Origin: Phytohabitans sp037414955
GTDB taxonomy: Bacteria > Actinomycetota > Actinomycetes > Mycobacteriales > Micromonosporaceae
Direction of reading: 5' to 3'
Assembly: GCA_037414955.1 (NCBI GenBank)
Contig: JBBEWH010000017.1
Coordinates: 62,001-126,000, forward strand
Length of the DNA: 64,000 nt
Positions within the stretch are counted from its first letter, which is position 1. Every line of letters starts with the position of its first letter. A program made the translations under genes and the position numbers. The notes beneath the pieces are model-generated. The model searched no databases. It was not told the origin of the DNA and worked only from the letters and a program-made list of their open reading frames with translations. This document shows positions 49,580-57,610 of the stretch, piece by piece.

Positions 49580-50997
49580 AGGATCTCCCCGATCTTGAAT
49601 ATCTTCTTCGGCAGCTGATACGCGATGTCCACAATGGTCTCGGCCGCCTCGTCCAGCGGCAGCCGGTGCTCGGCCACCAGCCGGGCCAGGAAACCGGCGT
49701 CGATCCGGCGGGCCACGTCGTGCCGCACCGGGATGGAGCAGAAGGCGCGGGTGTCGTCGACGAAGCCCGCGGTGTTGTAGAAGCCGGCCGTCTCGGTGAC
49801 CGCCTCCCGGAAGCGGCGCAGGCCTTCCGGCGAGTCCAGGAACCACCACGGCGCCCCGAGGTACAGCGCGGCGTATCCACCGGCCAGCGGCGCGAGCTCG
49901 CGGCTGAACGTGTACTCGTCCAGTGTGTACACGACGAGCCGCAGCCGGGGGTTGTTGCCGTACTTCTCCAGCAGCGGAGTCAGGGCGTGCACGTAGTCGG
50001 TGGCCTGCGGGATGTCGCCGCCCACGTCCCGGCCGTGCTGGTCGTAGAGCCAGCGGTTGTGGTTGCGCACCGACCCCGGGTGCAGCTGGAGCACCAGACC
50101 GTCCTCGATGGACATCCGGGCGAACTCCACGAGCATGTGTGCGCGGAAGGTCTCGGCGTCACCGGGCTCCGGCGCGCCGCGCAACCCACGCTCGAAGATC
50201 CGACCGGCCTCCGCTGGCGACAGCGCCACCGTACGGGCCGTCGGGTGACCGTGGTCGGACGACGTGGCGCCGGCGGCGATGAACGCCTCCCGGCGCTTGC
50301 GCAGGGCGGCCAGGTAACCCGGGAAGGTGCTGGTGTCCTCGCCGGTCAGCTCGCCCAGCTGGGCGACGTTGCCGGCCCAGTTCTCGAAGTCCATGTCGGC
50401 GACGTTGTCCGGCCGGAACGTGGTGATGACCCGGCCGCCCGGGCCGCCCCAGCCGTCCGCGGCCAGCTTCGCGTGCTGGCCCAGATCGTCCAATGGGGAC
50501 TCGGTGGTCGCCAGCACCTCGATGTTGAACCGCTCGAAGAGGGCCCGCGGGCGGAACTCCGGCTCGGCCAGCTTCGCCGCGATCGCGTCGTACACCTCGT
50601 CGGCGGTCTCCGGGCGGAGCGGCGTGTGCACGCCGAACACGTTCGCGAACGTCTCCTCCAGCCACAGCCGGGACGGCGTGCCGCGGAAGAGGTACCAGTG
50701 CGCGGCGAACCGGCGCCAGATCGTGCGGCCGTCCCGCTCGTACGGCGCGCCGTCGCGCGTCGGTACCCCCAGCGTCGCCGGCGGCACGCCCTGGCTGAGC
50801 AGCATTCGGGTCACGTAGTGGTCCGGCCGGATGATCAGCTGCGCCGGATCCGGGAACGGGGCGTCGTCGGCCAGGATGCTCGGGTCGACGTGCCCGTGCG
50901 GCGAGATGATCGGCAGATCCCTGGCGAGGGCGTACAGCTCCCGGGCGATCCCCCGCTGCGCGGGGTCGGCGGGGAAGAGCAGGTCGGCTCGGGACAC
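49576..50997 (-). CDS. uxaC: Uronate isomerase
   Basis: 473 residues, GTG start with AGGGAG upstream. It isomerises D-galacturonate to D-tagaturonate and D-glucuronate to D-fructuronate. The metal-binding HxH is in IISPHGHVDPS; other conserved parts are YLFRGTPSRLWLEETFANVF, LQLHPGSVRNHN and the C-terminal GFVDDTRAFCSIPVRHDVAR. The length is normal. It is nine bases downstream of the Gfo/Idh gene and overlaps the dehydratase gene. Confidence 0.95.
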   Translation of the reverse strand: MSRADLLFPADPAQRGIARELYALARDLPIISPHGHVDPSILADDAPFPDPAQLIIRPDHYVTRMLLSQGVPPATLGVPTRDGAPYERDGRTIWRRFAAHWYLFRGTPSRLWLEETFANVFGVHTPLRPETADEVYDAIAAKLAEPEFRPRALFERFNIEVLATTESPLDDLGQHAKLAADGWGGPGGRVITTFRPDNVADMDFENWAGNVAQLGELTGEDTSTFPGYLAALRKRREAFIAAGATSSDHGHPTARTVALSPAEAGRIFERGLRGAPEPGDAETFRAHMLVEFARMSIEDGLVLQLHPGSVRNHNRWLYDQHGRDVGGDIPQATDYVHALTPLLEKYGNNPRLRLVVYTLDEYTFSRELAPLAGGYAALYLGAPWWFLDSPEGLRRFREAVTETAGFYNTAGFVDDTRAFCSIPVRHDVARRIDAGFLARLVAEHRLPLDEAAETIVDIAYQLPKKIFKIGEIL

Positions 50998-51006
50998 GGG
51001 GGCTCC

Positions 51007-52335
51007 CTAGTGGATGGTGAGCAGATCGGAGACCTTGACGGGCTGCCCGGTCTCGAACGACTGGTTGGCCGCCAGGCCGGTGAGCAACGCCAGCGCGCCG
51101 TCGCGCGCGGACGCGCTCCGGTTCATCGGATCGGTCTCGCCGCCGAACAGCACCCCGGTCATGCGGGCGTCCGCACCGCCATGCCCGGCCCGGGTGTACC
51201 CCGGCACCGGCACCTGCCGCGGCTGCGCCCAGTACGGCCGCACGGTGATCCGCGCCCAGCCCTCCTCGACCGCCGCCTGCACGCCGTGCAGCGCCGCGCC
51301 CTTGACCTCCCCCGCCGCGTACGGGCTGACGAAGTCGCTCTCGACCACTTCGAGCTCCAGACGACCCTTGCTGCCGTTGAACATCACCCGGTATCCCTCC
51401 CACGGCGCGTACGCCGTGAGGTGGTACGTCATCGTGGCACCCGTGGAGTAGCGGGCCAGCACCGCCATGTCGTCTTCGATGGTGACGCCGGGCCCGAAGA
51501 CATTCTGGTCGCGGTGGTAGCCGTCTTCCGCCTCGGCGTCCAGGTAGAGCGCCCGCAGCTGCGGGTTCGCCGCGAGTTGGAGGGCGAAGGGGTCGCCCGC
51601 GGCCTCGGCGGACCCGTGGGCCCGCGCGTAGTCCCGGGCGTACCCGTGCCGGCGCCCCTCCTCGCCGTAGAAGAACAGCCGCCCGTACGCGAAGACCTCG
51701 ACCGGCACTGCGCCCAGCCACCAGTTCACGAGGTCGAAGTGGTGGCTGCTCTTGTGCACCATCAGCCCGCCGGAGTTGGCCTTGTCCCGGTGCCAGCGCC
51801 GGAAGTAATCGGCGCCGTGCCGCACGTCGAGCAGCCACTCGAAGTGCACCGAGCCGACCTCGCCGATCTCGCCGTCGGCGAGCACCTGGCGGACCCGCTC
51901 GTGCAGCGGGTTGTACCGGTAGTTGAACGCGACGGTGACGTGCCGGCCGGTCTCGGCCACCGCGTCCAGGATGCGCTGGCACCGCGGCACGTCGATGGTC
52001 ATCGGCTTCTCGGTCACCACGTCCCGGCCGGCGTGCAGCGCCGCCACGATGTACTCGTCGTGGGTGCGGTCGACACTGGTCACCAGCGCGACGTCGACCC
52101 GCTCCGCGTCGAGCATCTTGGTGAACTCGCCCGCCTGGTAGGTCGGCACCGCGTCCGCGCCGAGCTCCTCCAGCCAGGTGTTGTGCGTGTCCATGCGGGT
52201 CTGGTTGACGTCGGCGAAGGCGACGAGTTCGGCCCGGTCCGCGTGGTCGCGAACGATCGACCGGACGAACATCTCGGCGCGCGACCCGGTGCCGACGAGG
52301 GCATAGCGGAGCCGCCGCCGCGACTGTTCCGACAT
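51007..52335 (-). CDS. Gfo/Idh/MocA family oxidoreductase, first gene of the uronate operon
   Basis: 442 residues from the ATG at 52333-52335 (GGGAGGAA upstream). The Rossmann motif is YALVGTGSRAEMFVRS, with EKP in VVTEKPMTIDVPRC and the active-site-like region GGLMVHKSSHHFDLVNWWLG. It is longer than the other Gfo/Idh protein here and not closely similar. The promoter (TTGACG, 17 bp, AATATT) with an overlapping TGCAAA-GG-TTTGCA palindrome lies directly upstream. The substrate is unknown; a sugar acid or unsaturated product is plausible. Confidence 0.88.
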   Translation of the reverse strand: MSEQSRRRLRYALVGTGSRAEMFVRSIVRDHADRAELVAFADVNQTRMDTHNTWLEELGADAVPTYQAGEFTKMLDAERVDVALVTSVDRTHDEYIVAALHAGRDVVTEKPMTIDVPRCQRILDAVAETGRHVTVAFNYRYNPLHERVRQVLADGEIGEVGSVHFEWLLDVRHGADYFRRWHRDKANSGGLMVHKSSHHFDLVNWWLGAVPVEVFAYGRLFFYGEEGRRHGYARDYARAHGSAEAAGDPFALQLAANPQLRALYLDAEAEDGYHRDQNVFGPGVTIEDDMAVLARYSTGATMTYHLTAYAPWEGYRVMFNGSKGRLELEVVESDFVSPYAAGEVKGAALHGVQAAVEEGWARITVRPYWAQPRQVPVPGYTRAGHGGADARMTGVLFGGETDPMNRSASARDGALALLTGLAANQSFETGQPVKVSDLLTIH

Positions 52336-52368
52336 CGAGCATTCCTCCCGCGGGTGAGGCAGACGTTC

Positions 52369-52416
52369 TGCAAAGGTTTGCAGCAGAAATATTCCCGAGC
52401 CGTCGCTGCGCGTCAA
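52369..52416 (-). promoter_or_regulatory. Promoter and palindromic operator of the uronate operon
   Basis: On the minus strand, -35 TTGACG (52411-52416), 17-bp spacer, -10 AATATT (52388-52393). The 14-bp palindrome TGCAAA-GG-TTTGCA (52369-52382) covers the expected transcription start. This is a typical LacI operator form and location. Confidence 0.75.
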
Positions 52417-52510
52417 CGCTTTCCGGAAAAGTGACCTGATTTATCCCTTTAGGCCCGTCTTGGAGCGCTCCCGGCGTCCCTCGTCGCAACGAAGCCGTAA
52501 CCCAACCCCG

Positions 52511-52539
52511 TTGACAGCGGCGCAACCGTTTGCATTAAT
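52511..52539 (+). promoter_or_regulatory. Promoter and operator of the LacI-importer operon
   Basis: -35 TTGACA (52511-52516), 17-bp spacer and -10 ATTAAT (52534-52539). The spacer carries CGCAAC-CG-TTTGCA (52521-52534), a variant of the palindrome at 52369, so the LacI gene is probably autoregulated. The rest of the 295-bp divergent region shows nothing more. Confidence 0.7.
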
Positions 52540-52630
52540 TGGCCCACCCGAGTGACGACTGCCACACGGAACCACCGGCGACCAGCGACAACGACGCCGA
52601 CCAGGAACGACGAGGGAAAGGAGCAGATGC

Positions 52631-53677
52631 GTGCCGGCCACCATCCGCGACGTCGCGCGCGCGTCTGGCGTGCACATCTCCACCGTGTCGCGCACGTTCT
52701 CCGCACCCCACCTTGTCAACCCGGAGACCCGCAGCCGGGTGCTGGCCTGTGCCGAGCACCTCGGCTACCGGCCGAACCGGGCCGCACGCGCGCTGATCAC
52801 CGGCCGCACGCACAACATCGGCCTGATCGTCGCGGACATCGCCAACCCCTTCTTCCCACCCCTGATCAAGGCCGCGGAGAGCCAGGCCCGGCATCGGGAT
52901 TACCACATCTTCGTCACGGACACCAACGAAGACCCCGCCGTCGAGGAAGAGCTCGTCCACACCCTGGCCAAGCAGGTCGACGGCGTGCTGCTGTGCAGTC
53001 CGCGCATGAACAACAGCCTCATCGAACAGCTCAGCCGCGAGGTGCCGCTGGTCGTGATCAACCGGCACATCGCCGGGCTGCCCACGGTCGTGATGGACGT
53101 CGGGCAGGGGGCCCGCCTCGCCATCGAACACCTGATCGGGCTCGGCCACCGCACCATCGTCCTGCTCGGCGGGCCGCGCGGCTCCTGGACCAACCGGGAG
53201 ATCCGGCGCTCCGCCACCGCGGCGGCGCGCGCGGCCGACGCCGAGCTCACCATCCTCGGGCCCAACCAGCCCACGGAAGACGGCGGCGTCGCGCAGGCCG
53301 AGCATGTGCGTCGCGCTGGCGCCACCGCCGTCCTGGCCTACAACGACCTCATGGCCATCGGCCTTATCGAAGGCCTGACCTCGCAAGGTGTCCGGGTGCC
53401 CGAAGACGTCAGCGTCATCGGCATCGACGACATCGCCCTCAGCCGGCTCACCCGGCCCAAATTGACGACGGTGGCCACCCCAACCGCAGCCGCCGGCCGG
53501 GCGGCCGTCGACATGCTCCTGCAGAACGACGGTTCCTTCTCCGCACGCGTGGGTCGCGGCGGAGCGCGGGCCGTCAGCGACGACCGCCGCACCACCGCAC
53601 AGGTAACGCTCCAGACCGAACTGGTCGTCCGCGACTCGACGGGTCCCGCGCCCGGAGTCACCTCAGTCAAGGAGTGA
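52631..53677 (+). CDS. LacI family regulator of the pectin/uronate locus
   Basis: 348 residues from the GTG at 52631 (AAAGGAG upstream). The DNA-binding head is ATIRDVARASGVHISTVSRT with hinge RPNRAARALITGRT; the periplasmic-binding-like effector domain follows, with IGLIVADIANPFFPPLI and AVLAYNDLMAIGLIEGL. An insertion rich in Gly/Arg (SARVGRGGARAVSDDRR) lies near residue 300. Divergent from the uronate operon and nine bases upstream of the importer genes. It would sense a uronate or oligogalacturonate. Confidence 0.93.
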   Translation: MPATIRDVARASGVHISTVSRTFSAPHLVNPETRSRVLACAEHLGYRPNRAARALITGRTHNIGLIVADIANPFFPPLIKAAESQARHRDYHIFVTDTNEDPAVEEELVHTLAKQVDGVLLCSPRMNNSLIEQLSREVPLVVINRHIAGLPTVVMDVGQGARLAIEHLIGLGHRTIVLLGGPRGSWTNREIRRSATAAARAADAELTILGPNQPTEDGGVAQAEHVRRAGATAVLAYNDLMAIGLIEGLTSQGVRVPEDVSVIGIDDIALSRLTRPKLTTVATPTAAAGRAAVDMLLQNDGSFSARVGRGGARAVSDDRRTTAQVTLQTELVVRDSTGPAPGVTSVKE

Positions 53678-53686
53678 GCACCCACA

Positions 53687-54994
53687 ATGCACCCCCTTCC
53701 CCGTACCAACCGGCGTCGGCTGCTGCGCGGCATGGCCGCGGTGGCCGTGGCGCTGCCCCTTTCCCTCGGTGCGGCCGCCTGCGGCGGCGACGATGACAAC
53801 TCCGGGTCCGAAGCCAAGGGCCCGGTCGAGCTGAACGTCTTCTACTGGGGCAGCGAGAAGCGCGCCGAGCTGACCCAGAAGGCGCTCGACGCGTACAAGG
53901 CGAAGCACCCCGACGTCAGCTTCAAGGTCACGTGGCAGGCCAACCAGGGGTACAGCGACAAACTGGCCACCCTGGCCGCCTCTGGCGACGTGCCGGACCT
54001 CTTCGCCACCGACGACAACATGCTGGCCGACTTCGCGGGCCGCAACGTGACCGCGGACCTGACCGAGTACAAGGGCGGCAAGCTCGACCTCAGCAAGTTC
54101 CCGCCCAGCCTGGTCGAGTACGGCACGGTCGACGGCAAGCTGGTCGGCGTCGCAGCCGGTGAGAACACGCAGGGTCTGGTCTACAACAAGACGCTGGTCA
54201 CCGGCGCCGGGCTGCCCGAGCCGCAGACCGGCTGGACCTGGGAGCAGCTCATCGACTGGGCCGCGCAGGTGACCACGAAGACCAAGGTGCCCGGCACGAT
54301 GGACCCCAGCGCCGACTACAAGGCTTTCTGGGTGTGGCTGCGCCAGCAGGGCAAGCAGCTCTACGACGGCAAGCAGTTCGGTTTCACCGCCGACGACCTC
54401 GCCAAGTGGTTCACGCTGTGGAAGGGCGCACGCGACAAGGGTGCGACGCCGACGCCCGACGTGATCCACGAGGGCAACGTCACCGACATCAGCAAGCAGC
54501 TCGTGCTCAGCAAGAAGGCCGCCACCTCGTGGGTGTGGGTCAACCAGATGCCGGAACTGAAGAAGAACACCAAGGACGAGCTGGGCGTCGTCGCCTACCC
54601 CGGCGACCCCAGCGCGCAGTGGGCGCGCGCCTCGATGTACTGGAACGTGGCCCGCGGCAGCGAGCACAAGGACACCGCGGTCGACGTCATCAACTTCCTG
54701 GTGAACGACGCCGAAGCGGTCGACACCCTCGGCACCGACCGTGGTTTGCCGTCCAACACGGAGCTCCGGGCGAAGTTCGCGGAGACCGTCACGGACCCGG
54801 CCATGAAGCAGTCCATCCAGGTCGAGACCGACCTGGCGGCCAAGTTCGGCCAGGCCCCGCAGGTGCCGCCGCAGGGCCACAGCAGCTTCCGGTCCGAGCT
54901 CGTGAAGGCGGCGGAGAGTGTCCAGTTCGGACGCGCGACGCCGGAGAAGGCCGCGGCCGACCTGATCGCGGCCGTACAGCCGAAACTCGGCTGA
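53687..54994 (+). CDS. Sugar ABC transporter substrate-binding lipoprotein
   Basis: 435 residues. The N-terminus NRRRLLRGMAA is twin-arginine-like, with a lipobox ending at Cys32 (LGAAAC), so it is membrane-anchored. It belongs to the carbohydrate-binding SBP family 1; recognisable parts are LNVFYWGSEKRAELTQKALD, ATDDNMLADFAGRNVTADLT and TMDPSADYKAFWVWLRQQGK. It is first of the importer genes after LacI. It is clearly paralogous to the protein at 57611. The likely ligand is a galacturonate oligomer, inferred from context. Confidence 0.93.
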   Translation: MHPLPRTNRRRLLRGMAAVAVALPLSLGAAACGGDDDNSGSEAKGPVELNVFYWGSEKRAELTQKALDAYKAKHPDVSFKVTWQANQGYSDKLATLAASGDVPDLFATDDNMLADFAGRNVTADLTEYKGGKLDLSKFPPSLVEYGTVDGKLVGVAAGENTQGLVYNKTLVTGAGLPEPQTGWTWEQLIDWAAQVTTKTKVPGTMDPSADYKAFWVWLRQQGKQLYDGKQFGFTADDLAKWFTLWKGARDKGATPTPDVIHEGNVTDISKQLVLSKKAATSWVWVNQMPELKKNTKDELGVVAYPGDPSAQWARASMYWNVARGSEHKDTAVDVINFLVNDAEAVDTLGTDRGLPSNTELRAKFAETVTDPAMKQSIQVETDLAAKFGQAPQVPPQGHSSFRSELVKAAESVQFGRATPEKAAADLIAAVQPKLG

Positions 54995-55021
54995 GCCCAA
55001 GCAAGTGAGAGGAGAGAGCTC

Positions 55022-56005
55022 GTGGCGTTGACCACGGCGAACGAGCCGTCGGTACGCGCGAGCCAGGCCACCGGGGCTTCCGCCACGCGGCGGAAGCCCC
55101 GGCGCGGCCCGCAGCGCGAAGGTCTGGCGGGGTACATCTTCCTGTCGCCCTGGCTCATCGGTTTGATGGGCGTCACGGCGATACCGATGCTCCTGTCGCT
55201 GTACCTGAGTTTCACCAACTACGACGTCCTCAGCCCGTGGAGCGAGGTCGAGTGGGTCGGGTTGGCCAACTACAAACGAATGTTCACCAGCGATCCGTCG
55301 TACTGGCACTCGGTCTCCGTCACGCTCCAGTTCGCGTTGATCGCGGTACCCCTCAAGCTCGCCGCCGCACTCGGCGTGGCGCTGCTGCTCAACCGGGCCT
55401 GGCGCGGGGTCGGTCTGTTCCGCGGCCTCTTCTACCTGCCGTCGCTCATCGGCGGCAGCGTGGCGCTGGCCATGGTCTGGGTGGCGATGTTCAACCGGGA
55501 CGGCGCGTTCAACGGCTTCCTGCGAATGTTCGGCATCGAGGGTCAGCCGTGGGTCAACGACCCGACGTGGGCGCTGGAAACCCTGATGGTGCTGGCCATC
55601 TGGCAGTTCGGCGCGCCGATGGTCATCTTCCTGGCCGGGCTCAAGCAGGTGCCGACCGAGCTCTACGAGGCCGCGTCGGTCGACGGCGCCGGCCGGGTCC
55701 GCCAGTTCCTCAGCATCACGCTGCCGATGCTGTCCCCGGTCATCTTCTTCAACCTGGTGCTGGAGACCATCAACGGCTTCCAGGGGTTCACGGCGGCGTT
55801 CGTGCTCAGCAACGGCACCGGCGGTCCAGTCGACTCGACGCTGATGTACACGCTCAACCTCTACATCAAGGGCTTCACGGAGTACGAGATGGGCTACGCG
55901 TCCGCGATGGCGTGGGTGTTCCTGGTTGTCATCGGCCTCATCACCACGGTGCTGTTCAGCACCGGCCGGTTCTGGGTGCACTACTCGGATGGAGATGACC
56001 GCTGA
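55022..56005 (+). CDS. Sugar ABC transporter permease (MalF/UgpA-like)
   Basis: 327 residues, GTG start (GAGAGGAG upstream). Six membrane helices; the ATPase-coupling EAA loop is EAASVDGAGRVRQFLSITLP. The first helix follows a basic N-terminus (RRKPRRGPQREG). The stop shares a base with the next start (TGATG). It forms a heterodimer with the next gene product. Confidence 0.93.
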   Translation: MALTTANEPSVRASQATGASATRRKPRRGPQREGLAGYIFLSPWLIGLMGVTAIPMLLSLYLSFTNYDVLSPWSEVEWVGLANYKRMFTSDPSYWHSVSVTLQFALIAVPLKLAAALGVALLLNRAWRGVGLFRGLFYLPSLIGGSVALAMVWVAMFNRDGAFNGFLRMFGIEGQPWVNDPTWALETLMVLAIWQFGAPMVIFLAGLKQVPTELYEAASVDGAGRVRQFLSITLPMLSPVIFFNLVLETINGFQGFTAAFVLSNGTGGPVDSTLMYTLNLYIKGFTEYEMGYASAMAWVFLVVIGLITTVLFSTGRFWVHYSDGDDR

Positions 56006-56880
56006 TGGCCACCCAGACACAGGCGGTTTCCCGCCGCCGCTCCGGCTTCGGCCGCGGCGTGGTCCGCTACGCCGTCCTCGTGCTGCTCCTCGTGGTCGTG
56101 CTGTACCCGCTGGCGTGGATGCTCGGCACCTCGTTCAAGGGACAGACCGAGATCGTCAGCAACACCGGTCTGCTGCCCGGCGACTTCTCGCCCGGCAACT
56201 ACACCGATGGCTGGGGTCACTTCGACGTCAGCTTCGGCCGGTTCTTCCTCAACAGCACGATGGTGGCGCTGCTGACGGTCATCGGAAACGCGGCCTCCTG
56301 CCTGGTCGCCGCGTACGCCTTCGCCCGGCTGCGGTTCCCGCTGCGCGGCTTCTGGTTCGCCATCATGATCGGCACGCTGCTGCTGCCGCAGCACGTGCTG
56401 ACCGTGCCGCAGTACATCCTGTTCAAGCAGTTCGGCTGGGTCGGCGGCGACTGGCCGTACCTGCCGCTGCTGGTGCCGCAGTTCCTCGCCACCGAGGCGT
56501 TCTTCGTGTTCCTCATGGTGCAGTTCATGCGCGGCATCCCGCGCGAGCTGGACGAGGCCGCCAAGATCGACGGTGCCAGCCCGTTCGGCATCTTCCGGTA
56601 CGTCATGCTGCCGCTCAGCCGCCCGGCGCTGGTCACCACGGCGATCTTCTCGTTCATCTGGACCTGGAACGAGTTCTTCCGGCAGCTCGTATACCTGTCC
56701 GACCTGTCGGACTACACGATCCCGGTGGCGATGACCCTGTTCATCGACTCCACCGGGCAGAGCGCGATCGGTCCGATGTTCGCGATGTCGGTACTGTCGC
56801 TGTTGCCGGTGTTCCTGTTCTTCGTGGCATTCCAGCGCCTCCTGGTCGAGGGCATCAACACCAGCGGCCTCAAGGGTTAA
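56005..56880 (+). CDS. Sugar ABC transporter permease (MalG/UgpE-like)
   Basis: 291 residues, six helices, EAA loop DEAAKIDGASPFGIFRYVML. Together with the upstream permease it makes the channel. No ATPase gene is in the operon, so it should pair with a shared MsiK/UgpC-type ATPase such as the one at 36716. Confidence 0.93.
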   Translation: MATQTQAVSRRRSGFGRGVVRYAVLVLLLVVVLYPLAWMLGTSFKGQTEIVSNTGLLPGDFSPGNYTDGWGHFDVSFGRFFLNSTMVALLTVIGNAASCLVAAYAFARLRFPLRGFWFAIMIGTLLLPQHVLTVPQYILFKQFGWVGGDWPYLPLLVPQFLATEAFFVFLMVQFMRGIPRELDEAAKIDGASPFGIFRYVMLPLSRPALVTTAIFSFIWTWNEFFRQLVYLSDLSDYTIPVAMTLFIDSTGQSAIGPMFAMSVLSLLPVFLFFVAFQRLLVEGINTSGLKG

Positions 56881-56886
56881 ACCGGA

Positions 56887-57537
56887 GTGCCGAAGGTAGC
56901 TGGTGGCGTGGCTGAGGAAGCAGGTCGAGGCGTGATGGATGCTGAGGCACCTCGCCGAGTGGGAGCGCTCGACACCGTGCGGAACGCCGCGGACCTGGCG
57001 TTGTTGGGCATCCTCACCACGGTCGGGTCGCTCGGGGTGGTGACCGCCGGCGCGGCGGTCGCCACCGCCAGCGCCGCGGTCCACGACTGGCACGGCGGCG
57101 ACGCGGCCTGGCCGTCGCTGCGGGTCACCCTCCGCCGGTACCTCCGGGGTCTGCTGCCGGGCATCCTCCCGGCGCTGATCGCCGTCGTGGGCGCGGCGCT
57201 GCTCACCGTCAACCTCTCCGCCATCACGCGCGGCGTGGTGCCCGGTGGGGCGCCGCTGGCGGTCGCGACGATCGCGCTCATGGCAGCGGCCGCTGGGTAC
57301 GCCGGCATCGCGGTCGTCGAGGTCGGGCGCCAGGGCGGGACGGGCTGGCGGGCGGCGGCCGGCTCGGCGTACCGGATCGCGCAACGACGACCGGCGGCGG
57401 TGCTGGCGGGTGCCGGCGTGATCGCGCTGGTCGTCGCTCTCGGTCTGATGATCATCCCGGTACTGACGCCGGTGCTCACCGGCTACGCGATCCTCGCCCT
57501 CCACGCCGTAACCCGCCGCCTCGCCCCCTCTTCATGA
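56887..57537 (+). CDS. Membrane protein resembling DUF624/YesL
   Basis: 216 residues if the GTG at 56887 is used; an ATG at 56935 (GAGG upstream) would give 200. About four hydrophobic segments; GILTTVGSLGVVTAGAAVAT and SLRVTLRRYLRGLLPGI follow the DUF624 pattern. YesL lies in the Bacillus rhamnogalacturonan cluster, so its presence here fits pectin use. Six bases after the permease. The TGA stop (57535-57537) is the end of element copy 11. Function unknown. Confidence 0.75.
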   Translation: MPKVAGGVAEEAGRGVMDAEAPRRVGALDTVRNAADLALLGILTTVGSLGVVTAGAAVATASAAVHDWHGGDAAWPSLRVTLRRYLRGLLPGILPALIAVVGAALLTVNLSAITRGVVPGGAPLAVATIALMAAAAGYAGIAVVEVGRQGGTGWRAAAGSAYRIAQRRPAAVLAGAGVIALVVALGLMIIPVLTPVLTGYAILALHAVTRRLAPSS

Positions 57538-57588
57538 TCAAGGCGTCCCTCACGTAGTTCTGACTACTTGAGGGACGCCTTGATCATG
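57533..57588. repeat. 56-bp palindromic element (copy 11)
   Basis: CAAGGCG arms with central mismatches. Its first five bases CATGA provide the stop of the YesL-like gene; the next gene starts 22 bases after it. Confidence 0.95.
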
Positions 57589-57610
57589 AGGATGGATTAG
57601 GGTTCGACGG

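Noticed and set aside
49666..52434. A 922-codon plus-strand frame opposite uxaC and the Gfo/Idh gene
   Set aside because: The minus-strand proteins have complete active-site motifs and coupled starts; the plus frame is His/Val/Arg-rich without any domain.
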